Assembly (NCBI GenBank): GCA_035762545.1
Contig: DASTOM010000019.1
Span: forward strand, 1 to 64,000
Source of the DNA: JANQRA01 sp035762545
Lineage (GTDB): Bacteria; Actinomycetota; Acidimicrobiia; Spongiisociales; ZC4RG35
Direction of reading: 5' to 3'
DNA length: 64,000 nucleotides
Position numbers and translations under genes: made by a program. The notes below the pieces were generated by a model. That model ran no database searches. It was not told where the DNA came from and was given only the letters and a program-made list of their open reading frames with translations. Position 1 is the stretch's first letter; each line of letters opens with the position of its first letter. Below, piece after piece: positions 7,508-17,389 of the stretch.

Positions 7508-7544
7508 GGTGAGCCCCGGCGCTCCCCAGGCTCCGTCTCCCCCC

Positions 7545-8054
7545 TCAAGGCGATATCAGGCTGCATAGCTCGGTGGCCCGGCCACTCCACTCGAACGAGG
7601 TCACCAGGAGCAACTCTTGGTCGAGTATCTGGTCGACGTGACCGACGATGTAGTAGAGGGCACCGTTTGCACCGACCGGACCGAAGGGTCCTTGATCCCC
7701 TGCGTAGAACCAGAACAAGGTGCGGCCCGACGCCTGGAGACGCTGATCTCCATCCACCTCGGTGATCGTGATCTTCCCCGAGGTTTTGAGGGTCAGAGAG
7801 ATGTCAGCGTCGACGTTGGTGACCGTGTCCCGGCCCGAACCGGTGATGACTATCCGCCCGTCGGCAAAGGTGGTCTCGGTGTAGTTGCCTTCTTGTGAGT
7901 TCTGGACGGGAAAGGCGCATACATCACTTTCTATCAAGGCGGGTGTGGCCGGCCCACGCTCCGGCTTCGCCGCATAGGCGGGCGAGGCCCCGGCGAGGAC
8001 GAGCACCGCCACCGCGAGCACCAGCATTCTCCTCGCCACAGTCTGTCGTCTCAT
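7545..8054 (-). CDS. Secreted protein of unknown function
   Basis: The ATG at 8054 follows GGAGGAAGAC, a good ribosome-binding site, giving 169 residues. MRRQTVARRMLVLAVAVLVL is a classic signal peptide, with likely cleavage after SPAYA. The mature part is mostly beta-strand with two cysteines (DVCAF and ELCSL) near its two ends that could form a disulfide. I do not recognise a family. It is divergent from the SARP regulator gene, sharing a 141-base promoter region, and ends before a strong hairpin. Confidence 0.7.
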   Translation of the reverse strand: MRRQTVARRMLVLAVAVLVLAGASPAYAAKPERGPATPALIESDVCAFPVQNSQEGNYTETTFADGRIVITGSGRDTVTNVDADISLTLKTSGKITITEVDGDQRLQASGRTLFWFYAGDQGPFGPVGANGALYYIVGHVDQILDQELLLVTSFEWSGRATELCSLISP

Positions 8055-8195
8055 GTCTTCCTCCGTTCCAGGATGCCGAGGCTGTCGGCATCGATGACCC
8101 CACAGTGACAAACGCCACTTACAGCTCACTTACAGCGAATTGCGTGCCCATCCACCCGGATCGGCCCGGGGGCCCACAGCTATCCTCGATTTGCT

Positions 8196-11100
8196 GTGTT
8201 CTTCCGGGTCCTTGGGCGAGTCGAGCTGGAAGATGATTCCGGCACGCCGCTAACGGTGCGGCCCATGGAGCGACGTCTGCTCGCCGTCATGTTGGTGGAT
8301 GCGGGCAAGATCGTCTCCGTGGATCGCGTTGTCGATGCCCTGTGGGGGGACTCCCTGCCTTCCAACCCCGAAGCCGCCCTCCAGGTCCATGTCTCCCGCC
8401 TGCGCAAGGCGCTTCCCGATCCGACCGTCGTCACCTCCCGGGCCCCCGGATATCAGCTCGTCCTCCAGCCCGACCAGCTGGACGCCTCGGTCTTCGAGCA
8501 GCTGGTCAAAGAGGGGGAGGTCGCCTATGCCCTGGGTGACCGCCCGCATGCGGCGGAACGACTCGGCGCTGCCGAGGGGTTGTGGCGCGGCCCCGCTTTC
8601 GCCGACTACGACGGTGAGGAGTTCGCCCGGCCGGAAGCAAACCGTCTCCAGCAGCTCCGCATCGTGGCTTCGGCCCTGCGTTTCGAGTGTCTCCTAGACA
8701 CCGGGATGCCCGAGGCGGCCATACCCGAGCTCGAGGTGGTGGTGGCGACGCATCCGTTCAACGAGCGTTTCGCCACCCAGCTGGCTCGCGCCCTATACGC
8801 CGACGGACGACAACGGGAGGCGTTGGGTGTGCTCGATCGGCTGCGGGCGACGCTCCGTGAGGAGCTGGGGGTCGATCCGATGCCCGACACCGAGTCCATC
8901 TACGAGAAGATGCTCGGCCACGACGCCGATCTCGTGGCTAGATCTGCCCACAGCCTGTCCCCGGACGCAGTCGCTCTCCCGGTCGGAGGCATCGCCGTCG
9001 ATGGTGACCGCGATGGAGTCCCGTCGGATCGGCACCGACAACACGCTGGTCCGCCCGCGCCCGGTGTCGTCGATCGTCGGCAGGCGTTTTCGAAGGTCGA
9101 CTCCCTCCCGGCGCAGCTGACCCGATTCCTCGGACGGGACCGGGAGCTGGCCGAGGTGGGCGAGCTGCTGCGAAAGGGGCGGGTTCTCTCCATCCTGGGA
9201 GTGGGGGGAGTAGGGAAGACCAGGTTCGCCGTGAAGGTGGCCGAGGAAGTGAGAGGGTCGACCACCGGGGTGATGTTCGTCCCGTTGGCCGCCCACACCG
9301 ATGCCGGTCTGGTGTCCCAGGCCGTGGCCCGGGCGCTCGGCATACCCGAAGACGTCTACGACACACCCGAGGAGGCCCTGCAGACGTTCTTCCTCGACAG
9401 GAGTGGGTTCCTGGTACTGGACAACTGTGAGCATCTCGTGGTCCCGGTGGCAACCCTCATCCGGGACCTGGTGACGACCTGTCCGGATCTGACCGTGGTC
9501 ACGACCTCCCGCCGACCACTCTCCCTGCCTGGTGAGATCACCTATGTCCTCCAACCACTCGATGTGAACGATTCCGCGGTCGATCTCTTCCTGGATCGAG
9601 CCGAGCTGGCCAAGCCCGGCTTCACGGCGAGTGCCGACGAGTCGACGATCCGCCACATCTGCGAGCGTCTGGATGGCTTGCCTCTGGCGATCGAGATGGC
9701 GGCGGCTCGGGTCCGCCTGCTCGAGCCCGAGGAGATCGCTAGGCGACTGGATCAACGATTCGAGCTGCTGACCGGGGGAGCTCACCTCGACTATCCGCAT
9801 CACGTGACGCTGCGGGCCACGTTCGACTGGAGTTACCACTTGCTCACCGAGGAGGAGCAGTGGGCTTTGAGAAGACTCTCCGTGCTGCGTGGCGGGGTCA
9901 CCCACGGCACGGCGGCAACACTGTTGACGGGAGCCTCGTCTCCCCTGGAGACTCTGCTGTCACTAGCCGACCAGTCTTGGCTCCAACCGCGCGGTCGGCG
10001 TTTCCACATGCTGGAGACGGTGACTGCCTACGCCTTGGAACGTCTCCGGAGTGAAGGTGAGGACGAGGAGGCATCCCGGGCCCAGGCGCACATCTTCGCC
10101 GCCCTCGTTGAACAGGCCGAAGCCCAGGTCGCAGGCGAGTCGCAACGGGAGGCGCTCGATCGTCTGGAGGCCGAGCACGACAACATCCGCGCCGCCCTGG
10201 CCTGGTCGCTCGAGCACGAGCCGGGGCTCGGGGCGCGCATGACCGCCGACCTCGGGCCGTTCTGGTACACGCGCGGTCACCTCACCGAAGGCCGCAAATG
10301 GCTGACCAATGCCCTGACGATCGGTGTCGACCCTGCCCTCGGCGCCCGGCTCCACCTGGCGGTGTCCAAGCTGGCCTGGGAGCAGCACGACTTCGAGGTG
10401 GCCTACACATCATCGCAACGAGCTCGGTCTCTCGCAGAGGTGGCGGGGGACCGGACGCTTCTCGGCCGCGCCCTGGCCATGGTGGCGCGCAACCTGATAG
10501 ATCGACACGACTACGAAACGGCGAACCAGATGCTTGGCCAGGCGTTGGGATATCTCGACGGACCGACGGATGAGCAGTGGCTGGCGGACTGCTACCGGTG
10601 GCTAGGCCACATCGCTCGCAACGAAGGGCGGTTGGACGAGGCGGTGATCCACCACAGGCGGGCCAAAGAACTCTTCTTCGCCGCCGGAATCATCCATGAG
10701 GGTGCCGAGGCCTACGGCGCCGAGGGCCGGGACCTTTTCCTTTTGGGCGACATCGAAGCTGCGGTGACTTCCGCCCGGGATGTGATCGAGATGTTTCGCG
10801 GTTTGCAGGCGAGAGTGGGAGTGGCGAGCGGGCAGGTCATCCTGGCCCAGATCCTTGCCTTTCGCCCCGAGCATGCGGCAGACTCGCTGGAGGCCGTCTC
10901 CCTCTATCGAGACGGTCTCCCCGTCCTGTTGGAGACGGAGGACTTGGAGGGGGTGGCGCAACTCCTCGACGGTGCCGTGCCCCTCCTCGTCGAGCTGGGC
11001 CACGCAAGCCAGGCAGCGGAGGTCTGGGGGGCAATTCTCGATTGCCACCAGAAGTTGGAGCTCCCCGAGATCTGGCGTGGCAACGCCCCGGTCGTCGAGA

Positions 11101-11282
11101 GGATCCTCGAGGACGCCCTGGGCGCCGATGTCGAGACCCACATGGAGGCGGGCCGGTCGATGAGCATCGATGAGGCGACTACAAGAGTCCTCGGCCTGTT
11201 CGACCAGGTGGCCGATCCGGCGACGCGTGTGGGCATCACCCGGCCGCATCTTCGGTTGCTCCGCCCCGCCCGAGCGAAATAG
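8196..11282 (+). CDS. SARP/AfsR-type regulator with NB-ARC ATPase and TPR domains
   Basis: The 1028-residue protein opens at GTG 8196. It has an OmpR-like winged helix (residues 1-95, with ALQVHVSRLRKAL) and a bacterial transcriptional activation domain to about 245. After a linker comes a STAND ATPase with Walker A GVGGVGKT (about 337-344), Walker B FLVLDNCEH and the motif GLPLAIEMAAAR. A TPR-like helical C-terminus with NEGRLDEAVIHHRRA completes it. Such AfsR-type proteins activate nearby pathways in response to a bound ligand. The gene ends 40 bases before the BisC-type gene on the same strand, which may be its target or co-transcribed partner. Confidence 0.9.
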   Translation: MFFRVLGRVELEDDSGTPLTVRPMERRLLAVMLVDAGKIVSVDRVVDALWGDSLPSNPEAALQVHVSRLRKALPDPTVVTSRAPGYQLVLQPDQLDASVFEQLVKEGEVAYALGDRPHAAERLGAAEGLWRGPAFADYDGEEFARPEANRLQQLRIVASALRFECLLDTGMPEAAIPELEVVVATHPFNERFATQLARALYADGRQREALGVLDRLRATLREELGVDPMPDTESIYEKMLGHDADLVARSAHSLSPDAVALPVGGIAVDGDRDGVPSDRHRQHAGPPAPGVVDRRQAFSKVDSLPAQLTRFLGRDRELAEVGELLRKGRVLSILGVGGVGKTRFAVKVAEEVRGSTTGVMFVPLAAHTDAGLVSQAVARALGIPEDVYDTPEEALQTFFLDRSGFLVLDNCEHLVVPVATLIRDLVTTCPDLTVVTTSRRPLSLPGEITYVLQPLDVNDSAVDLFLDRAELAKPGFTASADESTIRHICERLDGLPLAIEMAAARVRLLEPEEIARRLDQRFELLTGGAHLDYPHHVTLRATFDWSYHLLTEEEQWALRRLSVLRGGVTHGTAATLLTGASSPLETLLSLADQSWLQPRGRRFHMLETVTAYALERLRSEGEDEEASRAQAHIFAALVEQAEAQVAGESQREALDRLEAEHDNIRAALAWSLEHEPGLGARMTADLGPFWYTRGHLTEGRKWLTNALTIGVDPALGARLHLAVSKLAWEQHDFEVAYTSSQRARSLAEVAGDRTLLGRALAMVARNLIDRHDYETANQMLGQALGYLDGPTDEQWLADCYRWLGHIARNEGRLDEAVIHHRRAKELFFAAGIIHEGAEAYGAEGRDLFLLGDIEAAVTSARDVIEMFRGLQARVGVASGQVILAQILAFRPEHAADSLEAVSLYRDGLPVLLETEDLEGVAQLLDGAVPLLVELGHASQAAEVWGAILDCHQKLELPEIWRGNAPVVERILEDALGADVETHMEAGRSMSIDEATTRVLGLFDQVADPATRVGITRPHLRLLRPARAK

Positions 11283-11322
11283 CGTGAATGTCGAGAGCTA
11301 GCCTCCCGACCACAGGAAAGCA

Positions 11323-13611
11323 GTGACAACCACCCGCCACAGAACCCTCACAAACTGGGGTGCCTACGAAGTCGAGACCGACGGTCGCGATATCACAGCC
11401 GTCCATCCTTTCGCCAAGGACCCCGACCCCTCTCCGATCGGGCAATCACTGAAGGCTGTACGCCGGAGTCGAGTGGAGCGCCCTGCGATCCGCGAGTCGT
11501 GGTTCCGCAACGGCCCGGGCTCGAACCCGGAGGGCCGTGGCTGGGAGCCCTTCGTCGAGGTCGAGTGGGACGTTGCTCTGGACATGCTCGCAGCCGAGCT
11601 GGATCGGGTCCGCACCCAGCACGGGAACCAGGCGATCTTCGGCGGCAGCTACGGGTGGGCCAGTGCCGGTCGATTCAATCATGCGCAGAGCCAGATCCAC
11701 CGATTCCTCAACTCGATCGGCGGCTACACCTACTCGGTCGACGACTACTCCATCGCCGCCGGGCATGTGATCATCCCGCATGTCTTCGGCTACTCCTTCG
11801 ACGACTCTGTCGATCAGATGCCGCCGTTCGCCGAGATCGCCGAGAACACGGAACTGGTGGTGGCGTTCGGTGGCATGCCTATCAAGAACAGCCAGGTCCA
11901 GTACGGGGGCCAGGGCCGGCACATGGTGTCCAGTCGTCTGGAGACCTGCCGCGATCGAGGTGTTCGATTCGTGAACCTGTCGCCGTTGGGCGAAGACTTC
12001 ATCGAGGCGGTCGAGGCGGAGTGGATTCCGGTTCGTCCTGCCACCGACACCGCAGTGATGCTTGGCCTGGCTCACAGCCTTCTCGTGGCCGGGAACCACG
12101 ACGAGGAGTTCCTCGAGGTCTATTGCCACGGCTGGGACCGATTCCGGGCCTATCTGCTGGGTGAGACCGACGGTGTGCCGAAGACGGCGGATTGGGCCGG
12201 CGCGATCACCGGTGTGAGTCCCGAACGCCTCAGATCTCTTGCAGCCCAGATGGCCGACAGCCGGACCCTGATCACGGTCAGTTGGTCGGTTCAGAGAAAC
12301 GACCACGGCGAGCAGCCTTACTGGGCGGCCGCTGCCTTGGCCGCAATGCTCGGGCAGATCGGATTGCCAGGCGGGGGAGTCGGATACGGATACGGTGCAG
12401 TGGGGCTCAACGGGCACGGAGTCGGGTATCACTCGTTGCCGGTGTTGGCTCAAGGCAAGAACGCCGTTTCGGACTTCATTCCCGTGGCCCGGATCGCCGA
12501 CCTCCTACTCCACGGGGGCGAGGAGTACGACTACAACGGGCAGCGTCTCACCTACCCAGAGACGAGATTGGTCTATTGGGCAGGCGGGAATCCATTCCAC
12601 CATCATCAAGACCTCAACCGGCTGGCCGCTGCCTGGCAGAAGCCGGATACGATCGTGGTTCACGAGCCGTTCTGGAATGCTCTTGCCCGATACTCGGACA
12701 TCGTGTTGCCGGCAACGACCACGCTGGAGCGCGACGACATCGGTGGCAGTGGCGACGACAACTTCATCTTCTGGATGGAGAAGGTCATCGATCCGGTAGG
12801 AGAGGCCAGGAACGATTACGACATCTTCTCCGAATTGGCCAGTCGTCTCGACGCGGGGGACAGGTTCACCGAGGGTCGCACCAGCGCCGAGTGGCTCGAG
12901 CACATCTACAACCGGTTCCGCGAATCCCGACCCGACTACCCGACTCTCGACGAGTTGAAGGTAACCGGGCATTTCGAGATCCCAGAGGAGTGGTACCCAC
13001 CCATCCCTTCACAACTGAAAGCGTTCCGCGCCGATCCGACCGGTGCCGCGCTGAAGACCCCGTCCGGCCGCATCGAGTTGTACTCCGAAAGGATCGAGGG
13101 ATTCGGCTACGACGACTGTCCACCCCATCCGTCTTGGCTGGAGCCGGCCGAGTGGCTGGGGAACGCCGCCGAGGGCCAATTGCACATGATCTCGAACCAG
13201 CCCAAGACCCGACTCCACTCACAGTGGGATCACGGAGAGACCAGTCTCGGCGGCAAGGTCGACGGTCGGGAACAGATCGGTATGAACCCTGCCGACGCCG
13301 CGGTTCGCGGCCTGACTTCCGGAGATCTCGCCAAAATCTCCAATCGTCGGGGTGCAACCCTGGCGGCGGTTGCGATACGGGACGATCTCATGGAAGGTGT
13401 GGTCCAACTCCCGACCGGCGCCTGGTGGGACCCGACCGACGTCAATGGGCTTTGCCGCAGTGGCAACCCCAATGTGCTGACCAGGGATGTCGGCACTTCG
13501 TCGTTGGCGCAAGGGCCGACAGCCCAAACCTGTCTCGTCGCGGTGGAGCGATTCGAGGGTGATGCGCCCCGGGTGAGATCTCACGAGGCTCCCGTGCTGA
13601 TCGCCCTCTGA
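11323..13611 (+). CDS. Molybdopterin-dependent S/N-oxide reductase, BisC/TorA type
   Basis: The 762-residue protein starts at GTG 11323 after AGGAAAG. It is of the DMSO-reductase superfamily, S/N-oxide reductase branch. The region with FGGSYGWASAGRFNHAQSQ holds the serine that ligates molybdenum. Further cofactor-contact segments follow (AFGGMPIKNSQVQYGG, WAGGNPFHHHQDLNR, MISNQPKTRLHSQWDH). There is no N-terminal iron-sulfur motif and no twin-arginine signal, so a cytoplasmic enzyme like BisC is likely, reducing biotin or methionine sulfoxide or similar. It follows the SARP regulator. Scars of both ends of a second copy exist at 6025 and 42130. Confidence 0.9.
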   Translation: MTTTRHRTLTNWGAYEVETDGRDITAVHPFAKDPDPSPIGQSLKAVRRSRVERPAIRESWFRNGPGSNPEGRGWEPFVEVEWDVALDMLAAELDRVRTQHGNQAIFGGSYGWASAGRFNHAQSQIHRFLNSIGGYTYSVDDYSIAAGHVIIPHVFGYSFDDSVDQMPPFAEIAENTELVVAFGGMPIKNSQVQYGGQGRHMVSSRLETCRDRGVRFVNLSPLGEDFIEAVEAEWIPVRPATDTAVMLGLAHSLLVAGNHDEEFLEVYCHGWDRFRAYLLGETDGVPKTADWAGAITGVSPERLRSLAAQMADSRTLITVSWSVQRNDHGEQPYWAAAALAAMLGQIGLPGGGVGYGYGAVGLNGHGVGYHSLPVLAQGKNAVSDFIPVARIADLLLHGGEEYDYNGQRLTYPETRLVYWAGGNPFHHHQDLNRLAAAWQKPDTIVVHEPFWNALARYSDIVLPATTTLERDDIGGSGDDNFIFWMEKVIDPVGEARNDYDIFSELASRLDAGDRFTEGRTSAEWLEHIYNRFRESRPDYPTLDELKVTGHFEIPEEWYPPIPSQLKAFRADPTGAALKTPSGRIELYSERIEGFGYDDCPPHPSWLEPAEWLGNAAEGQLHMISNQPKTRLHSQWDHGETSLGGKVDGREQIGMNPADAAVRGLTSGDLAKISNRRGATLAAVAIRDDLMEGVVQLPTGAWWDPTDVNGLCRSGNPNVLTRDVGTSSLAQGPTAQTCLVAVERFEGDAPRVRSHEAPVLIAL

Positions 13612-13676
13612 CGCTGGGCATCTCCGCTCCAGTCGTTCCTGACTCGGGTCACGCCCGTCGATTCGTTGGACGTGAT

Positions 13677-14882
13677 CTACTGACCGGGGATCGGCTCCAT
13701 GTCGCCTAACGGGTAGACGTTGATGTAGATGTCGGCCGGTGCCACCAGGCCGTCATACGGTCGGTCCTGACTCTCCCTCAGCCACTGGTCGAAGAACGCC
13801 ACGGTGATGGATCTGACGCTCGTCATCACACGCTGCGCCGACGTCGTCAAGGGGTTGACGCCGGGTCGGAACAGGGGACCGTCGCTGAAACTGTCATGGG
13901 AGGCGTCCGGCACCACGGCCCGCACTGCCGAGGACTCGGCCGCTTCGAAACGCTCGCCGATGGTCTCGTGCATGACCGTCTCTTTGGTGAGGTAGAGGAA
14001 CGGCACAGGCGGTGCCCCGGCTTCGACACCAGTCCCGAACGGTCCCCCGGCACCCTGCCCATCCATGTTCAGGCAAGCATCCAACGTGGGATCCGCCCGA
14101 CAGACCTCGAACGCGGTCAAACCGCCACTGGAGTGCCCGAGCATTCCGATCCGGCTGAGATCGGCCACGGAAAGGAAAGACGCCAGCTGGGTGGCGCCAG
14201 ATCGGAGCGAATCGAGGACGAACATCACGTCCGCCACCCTCTCGTCGATCTTCGCGGCCACCGCCGAGCCGATGTCTCCGGTGTCCTGCGTCCGATCGTA
14301 CACCGCGACCTGCCCGTCGTCTGTGGTCGTCGCCGCCACCTGGTAGGGGTGATCGACCCCGACCACCAGATACCCGTGGGAAGCCAGATCCTCGGCCACG
14401 GACCCGTAGAAGGCGACGTTCGTCTCGTTTCCCGGTGAGAGGACGACCACCGGATGGCTTCCAGAGGCGACGGCGGCACCGTCGAGGGCACTAGTCCTCA
14501 CCAGGGGCAGCGCGGCGACTTCGACACTGCTGAGGGCGCCGCTCGCCGTCAATCCCTGGGCGATCGCCTCCAGCCCGTCGACATACTCGGCGGGAGTCCC
14601 GGTGCCTGCCTCCGCCGGATACCAAATCTGAACCGGAACCGATCGAAAGTCCCCCGCTGCCGCCGTGTGGGTCTCGGGACGGCCCCTGTCCACGAGGACG
14701 ACCCGGTCCCGACCCACCGGGTACGAGCCGGTCGGTGCCGGAACAGCGAGGTGGACTGCCGTCGAACCGACGAACAACGCGAGGAACGTGGCCATGGCGA
14801 CCAGGAGAATTCGCCACGGTGGCTTGAAGCCAAACCAGCGACGGGCACGACCGACGGGCAGGGAAAGGGCGTCAGAAGTCAT
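13677..14882 (-). CDS. Membrane-anchored alpha/beta hydrolase, PAF-acetylhydrolase-like
   Basis: The 401-residue protein has one N-terminal hydrophobic segment (ILLVAMATFLALFVGSTAVH, residues 25-44), so it is exported or anchored. The hydrolase core has the strand VVVLSPGNETN giving the oxyanion region, the nucleophile elbow GMLGHSSGG, and an Asp in LNMDGQGAGG. The acid and His are placed as in platelet-activating-factor acetylhydrolases (VPDASHDSF). It likely cleaves short acyl chains from phospholipids or polyesters. It overlaps the degenerate dehydrogenase fragment upstream by 4 bases. Confidence 0.85.
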   Translation of the reverse strand: MTSDALSLPVGRARRWFGFKPPWRILLVAMATFLALFVGSTAVHLAVPAPTGSYPVGRDRVVLVDRGRPETHTAAAGDFRSVPVQIWYPAEAGTGTPAEYVDGLEAIAQGLTASGALSSVEVAALPLVRTSALDGAAVASGSHPVVVLSPGNETNVAFYGSVAEDLASHGYLVVGVDHPYQVAATTTDDGQVAVYDRTQDTGDIGSAVAAKIDERVADVMFVLDSLRSGATQLASFLSVADLSRIGMLGHSSGGLTAFEVCRADPTLDACLNMDGQGAGGPFGTGVEAGAPPVPFLYLTKETVMHETIGERFEAAESSAVRAVVPDASHDSFSDGPLFRPGVNPLTTSAQRVMTSVRSITVAFFDQWLRESQDRPYDGLVAPADIYINVYPLGDMEPIPGQ

Positions 14883-15115
14883 CGCTCCCGGATCCTATTG
14901 ACGATCTTGGCGAAAGCCCGGGTTCGGTGGCCACCCGCGATGGCGACGCACACCACCCCCGCAGGAAAAATACCGACGCCCACGGCCACGAGGTCGTCGA
15001 CGGAGAAGCCGGTCACCGCCGACCCCATTTCCACCACGTGACCGACGAACTCGTGACCTGGGGTGAACGGTTCGGTCGGGAACATGTGAGGTCCACATTC
15101 GTACTCATGTGTCAC
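14879..15115 (-). pseudogene. Fragment of a zinc-type alcohol dehydrogenase
   Basis: HEYECGPHMFPTEPFTPGHE followed by FVGHVVEMGSAVTGFSVDDLVAV matches the GroES-like N-terminal domain of medium-chain dehydrogenases, including the zinc-ligand HE. The frame then drifts into unrelated sequence and stops after 78 codons. The Rossmann domain is absent, and so is the N-terminal strand before HEYE. It is a relic, not a working enzyme. Confidence 0.65.
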
Positions 15116-15145
15116 CTGAGCCTCGGAAATCGCGGCCCTCCTCGT

Positions 15146-16339
15146 CTACACCAGATCCAAGGCTGCACCTTCCAGCGCTCGGGCGTGTTCCTCTGTCAAC
15201 CACGTCGGTGAGGTCCGCACCGAGACCAGGGTCGAGGAGCCGTGGCCGGCGGCAATGAAGGAGTTGTAAGGGGGATGAGCGAGCGGTCCCACGAACCAGA
15301 TGCGACTCAGGGTCGCCTCGCCCCAGCGGTCGAGCGACTCTCCCACCTGGCCCACGTTGCTCACCGATCGATACGCCCGCAACCGGGCGCTCCTCCGCAG
15401 CATCGAGGCGAAGGTCACATCCGCAGCCTGACGCCACCGACCAAGCGGTAACGCCCCGACCACCATGTCCGGGCTTTGCGAGGCCAACGCAGCCTCGGCG
15501 TGGTCGATCACCGTCGTCAGGTCTGCCGTCGGGTCGGGGATCGACACACCGGCTGCCATGCTCAGATTGCCGATGCCCCGGTCCCACCCCAGCGTCGATC
15601 GCAAGTCACGGGCCACCAGCCACGAGCTCTCAGCCGACGGCGGTCCGAACACCGCCGACCAGGCCTTCTCCAGAACACCGACCAGCACGGCATCCACCGA
15701 CCAGTGGTACTTGCGCCGCACCGGCGTCAACGCCTCCAGTACCGGCCCCAATTCGAGGAGTGCGTGTTCCGTGGCGGGTTGGTCGGGGATGGGGGCCGGG
15801 TCGACATGGGTCGACATCGGCGCCCGCCACCACGACGAGGCGCTGCGGAGGGCCGCGGTGGTCGCTCCGCGCCAGTCGGTCCCGGCGGAGTAGGCCTCCA
15901 GCGTCCGTGGCGACCAGTCGGGTGGCCTCGCCGGTTCGCCTGCCAGGACCGACTCGTACTCGTCCCGCAGGTCGCCGAGCAGAATCCGGCTTGCGACCCC
16001 GTCGAAGGCGACGTGGTTGCACAGCATCGTCAGACGAAGACCGTCCGCCACCGGTGAGATCCGCAAGGAAGTCAGCGGTTCGGCATGGCCGAGGGGCATC
16101 GGCCGCCACACCGCACCATCACGGACACACGTCAAGATCGAGTGGAAGTCGGCCAACCTCTCCCAGGCCTCGCCGAGCGCAGTCTCGTCGACCGGTCCCT
16201 GCAACTCCACGATCGCCTCGAAACACACTGACGACGTCTCATCGAGGGTGGCCATCGCCCGATCGGCCAGACCTACGCGGTGATAAGCGGATCGCTGGAA
16301 ATCCGGCTCCGGTACTAGGTTTGTCCCGGCTGTGGACAC
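15146..16339 (-). CDS. Condensation-domain-like acyltransferase
   Basis: From GTG 16339 the protein has 397 residues. It opens with FQRSAYHRVGLADRAMATLD, typical of the N-terminus of PapA-like and wax-ester-synthase-like acyltransferases. The active site is NHVAFDG (residues 108-114), a variant of HHxxxDG with the first His replaced by Asn but the catalytic His109 and Asp113 kept. A second half carries VSNVGQVGESLDRWG, the expected later conserved region. It probably transfers an acyl group from CoA or a carrier to an alcohol or amine. It is divergent, by only 15 bases, from the operon at 16355, which suggests a shared pathway. The frame runs on upstream over that operon, but the overlap there is not coding. 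Confidence 0.75.
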   Translation of the reverse strand: MSTAGTNLVPEPDFQRSAYHRVGLADRAMATLDETSSVCFEAIVELQGPVDETALGEAWERLADFHSILTCVRDGAVWRPMPLGHAEPLTSLRISPVADGLRLTMLCNHVAFDGVASRILLGDLRDEYESVLAGEPARPPDWSPRTLEAYSAGTDWRGATTAALRSASSWWRAPMSTHVDPAPIPDQPATEHALLELGPVLEALTPVRRKYHWSVDAVLVGVLEKAWSAVFGPPSAESSWLVARDLRSTLGWDRGIGNLSMAAGVSIPDPTADLTTVIDHAEAALASQSPDMVVGALPLGRWRQAADVTFASMLRRSARLRAYRSVSNVGQVGESLDRWGEATLSRIWFVGPLAHPPYNSFIAAGHGSSTLVSVRTSPTWLTEEHARALEGAALDLV

Positions 16340-16354
16340 GCGCGGGAGAATACG

Positions 16355-17389
16355 GTGCCGACTCACGCCCTGATGAGCCTCCGGGGCCTCAAGTACGGGG
16401 AGGAATGGCAACCGGTATGGGACTTCCTCAAAGACCGCCACGCCTTCCCCGGACCACTCGGCCGCGACGAGGCCGTCGACGAAGTCGTGCGCAAGTTGAC
16501 TCAGGAGCGTTCGATGGTCCCGACTCGAGTTGCCCCCACGGTCTTCGAGTTGATCGGCGACGCACACCAGATCGGCCTCCGGCAAGACCACGTCGCCGCC
16601 CTCGCTTCGGTTGTCGCCGGTGACGACGACCAGCGTCGCCAACTCCTCGAGCATGCGACCAACCACTTGAAATGGGACACGACCGGCTTCCACGAGTGGG
16701 ACGACGTCTTCGCAGACAACTCGAGCCAGCTCACCAAGTACCCAGAAGTGAAACCGGTGCAGGGTCTGGCGCCGGTGTCTTTGCATCGCTGGACCAAGCA
16801 ACTGCATGAGGACGGGCTCACCTCGACACCGCCGATCCCCGACGGCCCGGCTTGCGCGTCCACCGAGGTTCGGGGCGGTGCGGACGGACGTGCCACCACC
16901 GTCTTCGGCCGGTTCGACATCGACGGCGAAGTAAAAGACATGACCTACGCCACCGACCCCCGCAACTGGCCTTTGTGCAGTTGGTTCTTCGTCTCGATGA
17001 CCGAGGTGGACAAGCCAGTCCCACTGCCACCGCCTGACGATGTCGGCAACCTCGGATACACCGGGGATCTCGAGGAGCTGGTGGGGCTCGAGGACCTGCT
17101 CACGGTGCGGACCGGGCTGACCACACGATTCTTCGTGGCGGAGGATTCGGTCGGGATGGAGTTCGACCTCACCCCGGGCACCCACGGCGACGGAAAGGTC
17201 GACGTCGACCATGGCTATCTACTGGCTGAGCGACACCCCACCGAGGAAGGCAAACTGGTCATCACGTCGCAGAAGACTTTCAGCTTCGTGGGCCTCGACG
17301 ATCTGCCATTCTCGTTCCTGTGTGAATTCGGCTGGATCGACATGATGAGAGCCATGGCTCAGTGCAGAGCACCCGGAGGACGACAATGA
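16355..17389 (+). CDS. Operon gene 1: unassigned two-part protein, possible helix-grip C-terminus
   Basis: The 344-residue protein starts at GTG 16355 after GGGAGA. The first 115 residues are mainly helical. The C-terminal half has a beta pattern (VFGRFDIDGEVKDMTYATDP, GMEFDLTPGTHG, LVITSQKTFSF) ending in a helix FLCEFGWIDMMRAMA, which looks like the SRPBCC/START lipid-binding fold. That fold is my inference from pattern only. The stop overlaps the next start (ATGA). It heads an operon of seven coupled genes ending in a prenyl diphosphate synthase, so a role in binding a lipid or isoprenoid is plausible. Confidence 0.7.
   Translation: MPTHALMSLRGLKYGEEWQPVWDFLKDRHAFPGPLGRDEAVDEVVRKLTQERSMVPTRVAPTVFELIGDAHQIGLRQDHVAALASVVAGDDDQRRQLLEHATNHLKWDTTGFHEWDDVFADNSSQLTKYPEVKPVQGLAPVSLHRWTKQLHEDGLTSTPPIPDGPACASTEVRGGADGRATTVFGRFDIDGEVKDMTYATDPRNWPLCSWFFVSMTEVDKPVPLPPPDDVGNLGYTGDLEELVGLEDLLTVRTGLTTRFFVAEDSVGMEFDLTPGTHGDGKVDVDHGYLLAERHPTEEGKLVITSQKTFSFVGLDDLPFSFLCEFGWIDMMRAMAQCRAPGGRQ

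Noticed and set aside
16340..17212. Upstream extension of the minus-strand acyltransferase frame to 688 codons
   Set aside because: It is antisense to the well-supported gene at 16355, and the acyltransferase homology begins only at about 16310.
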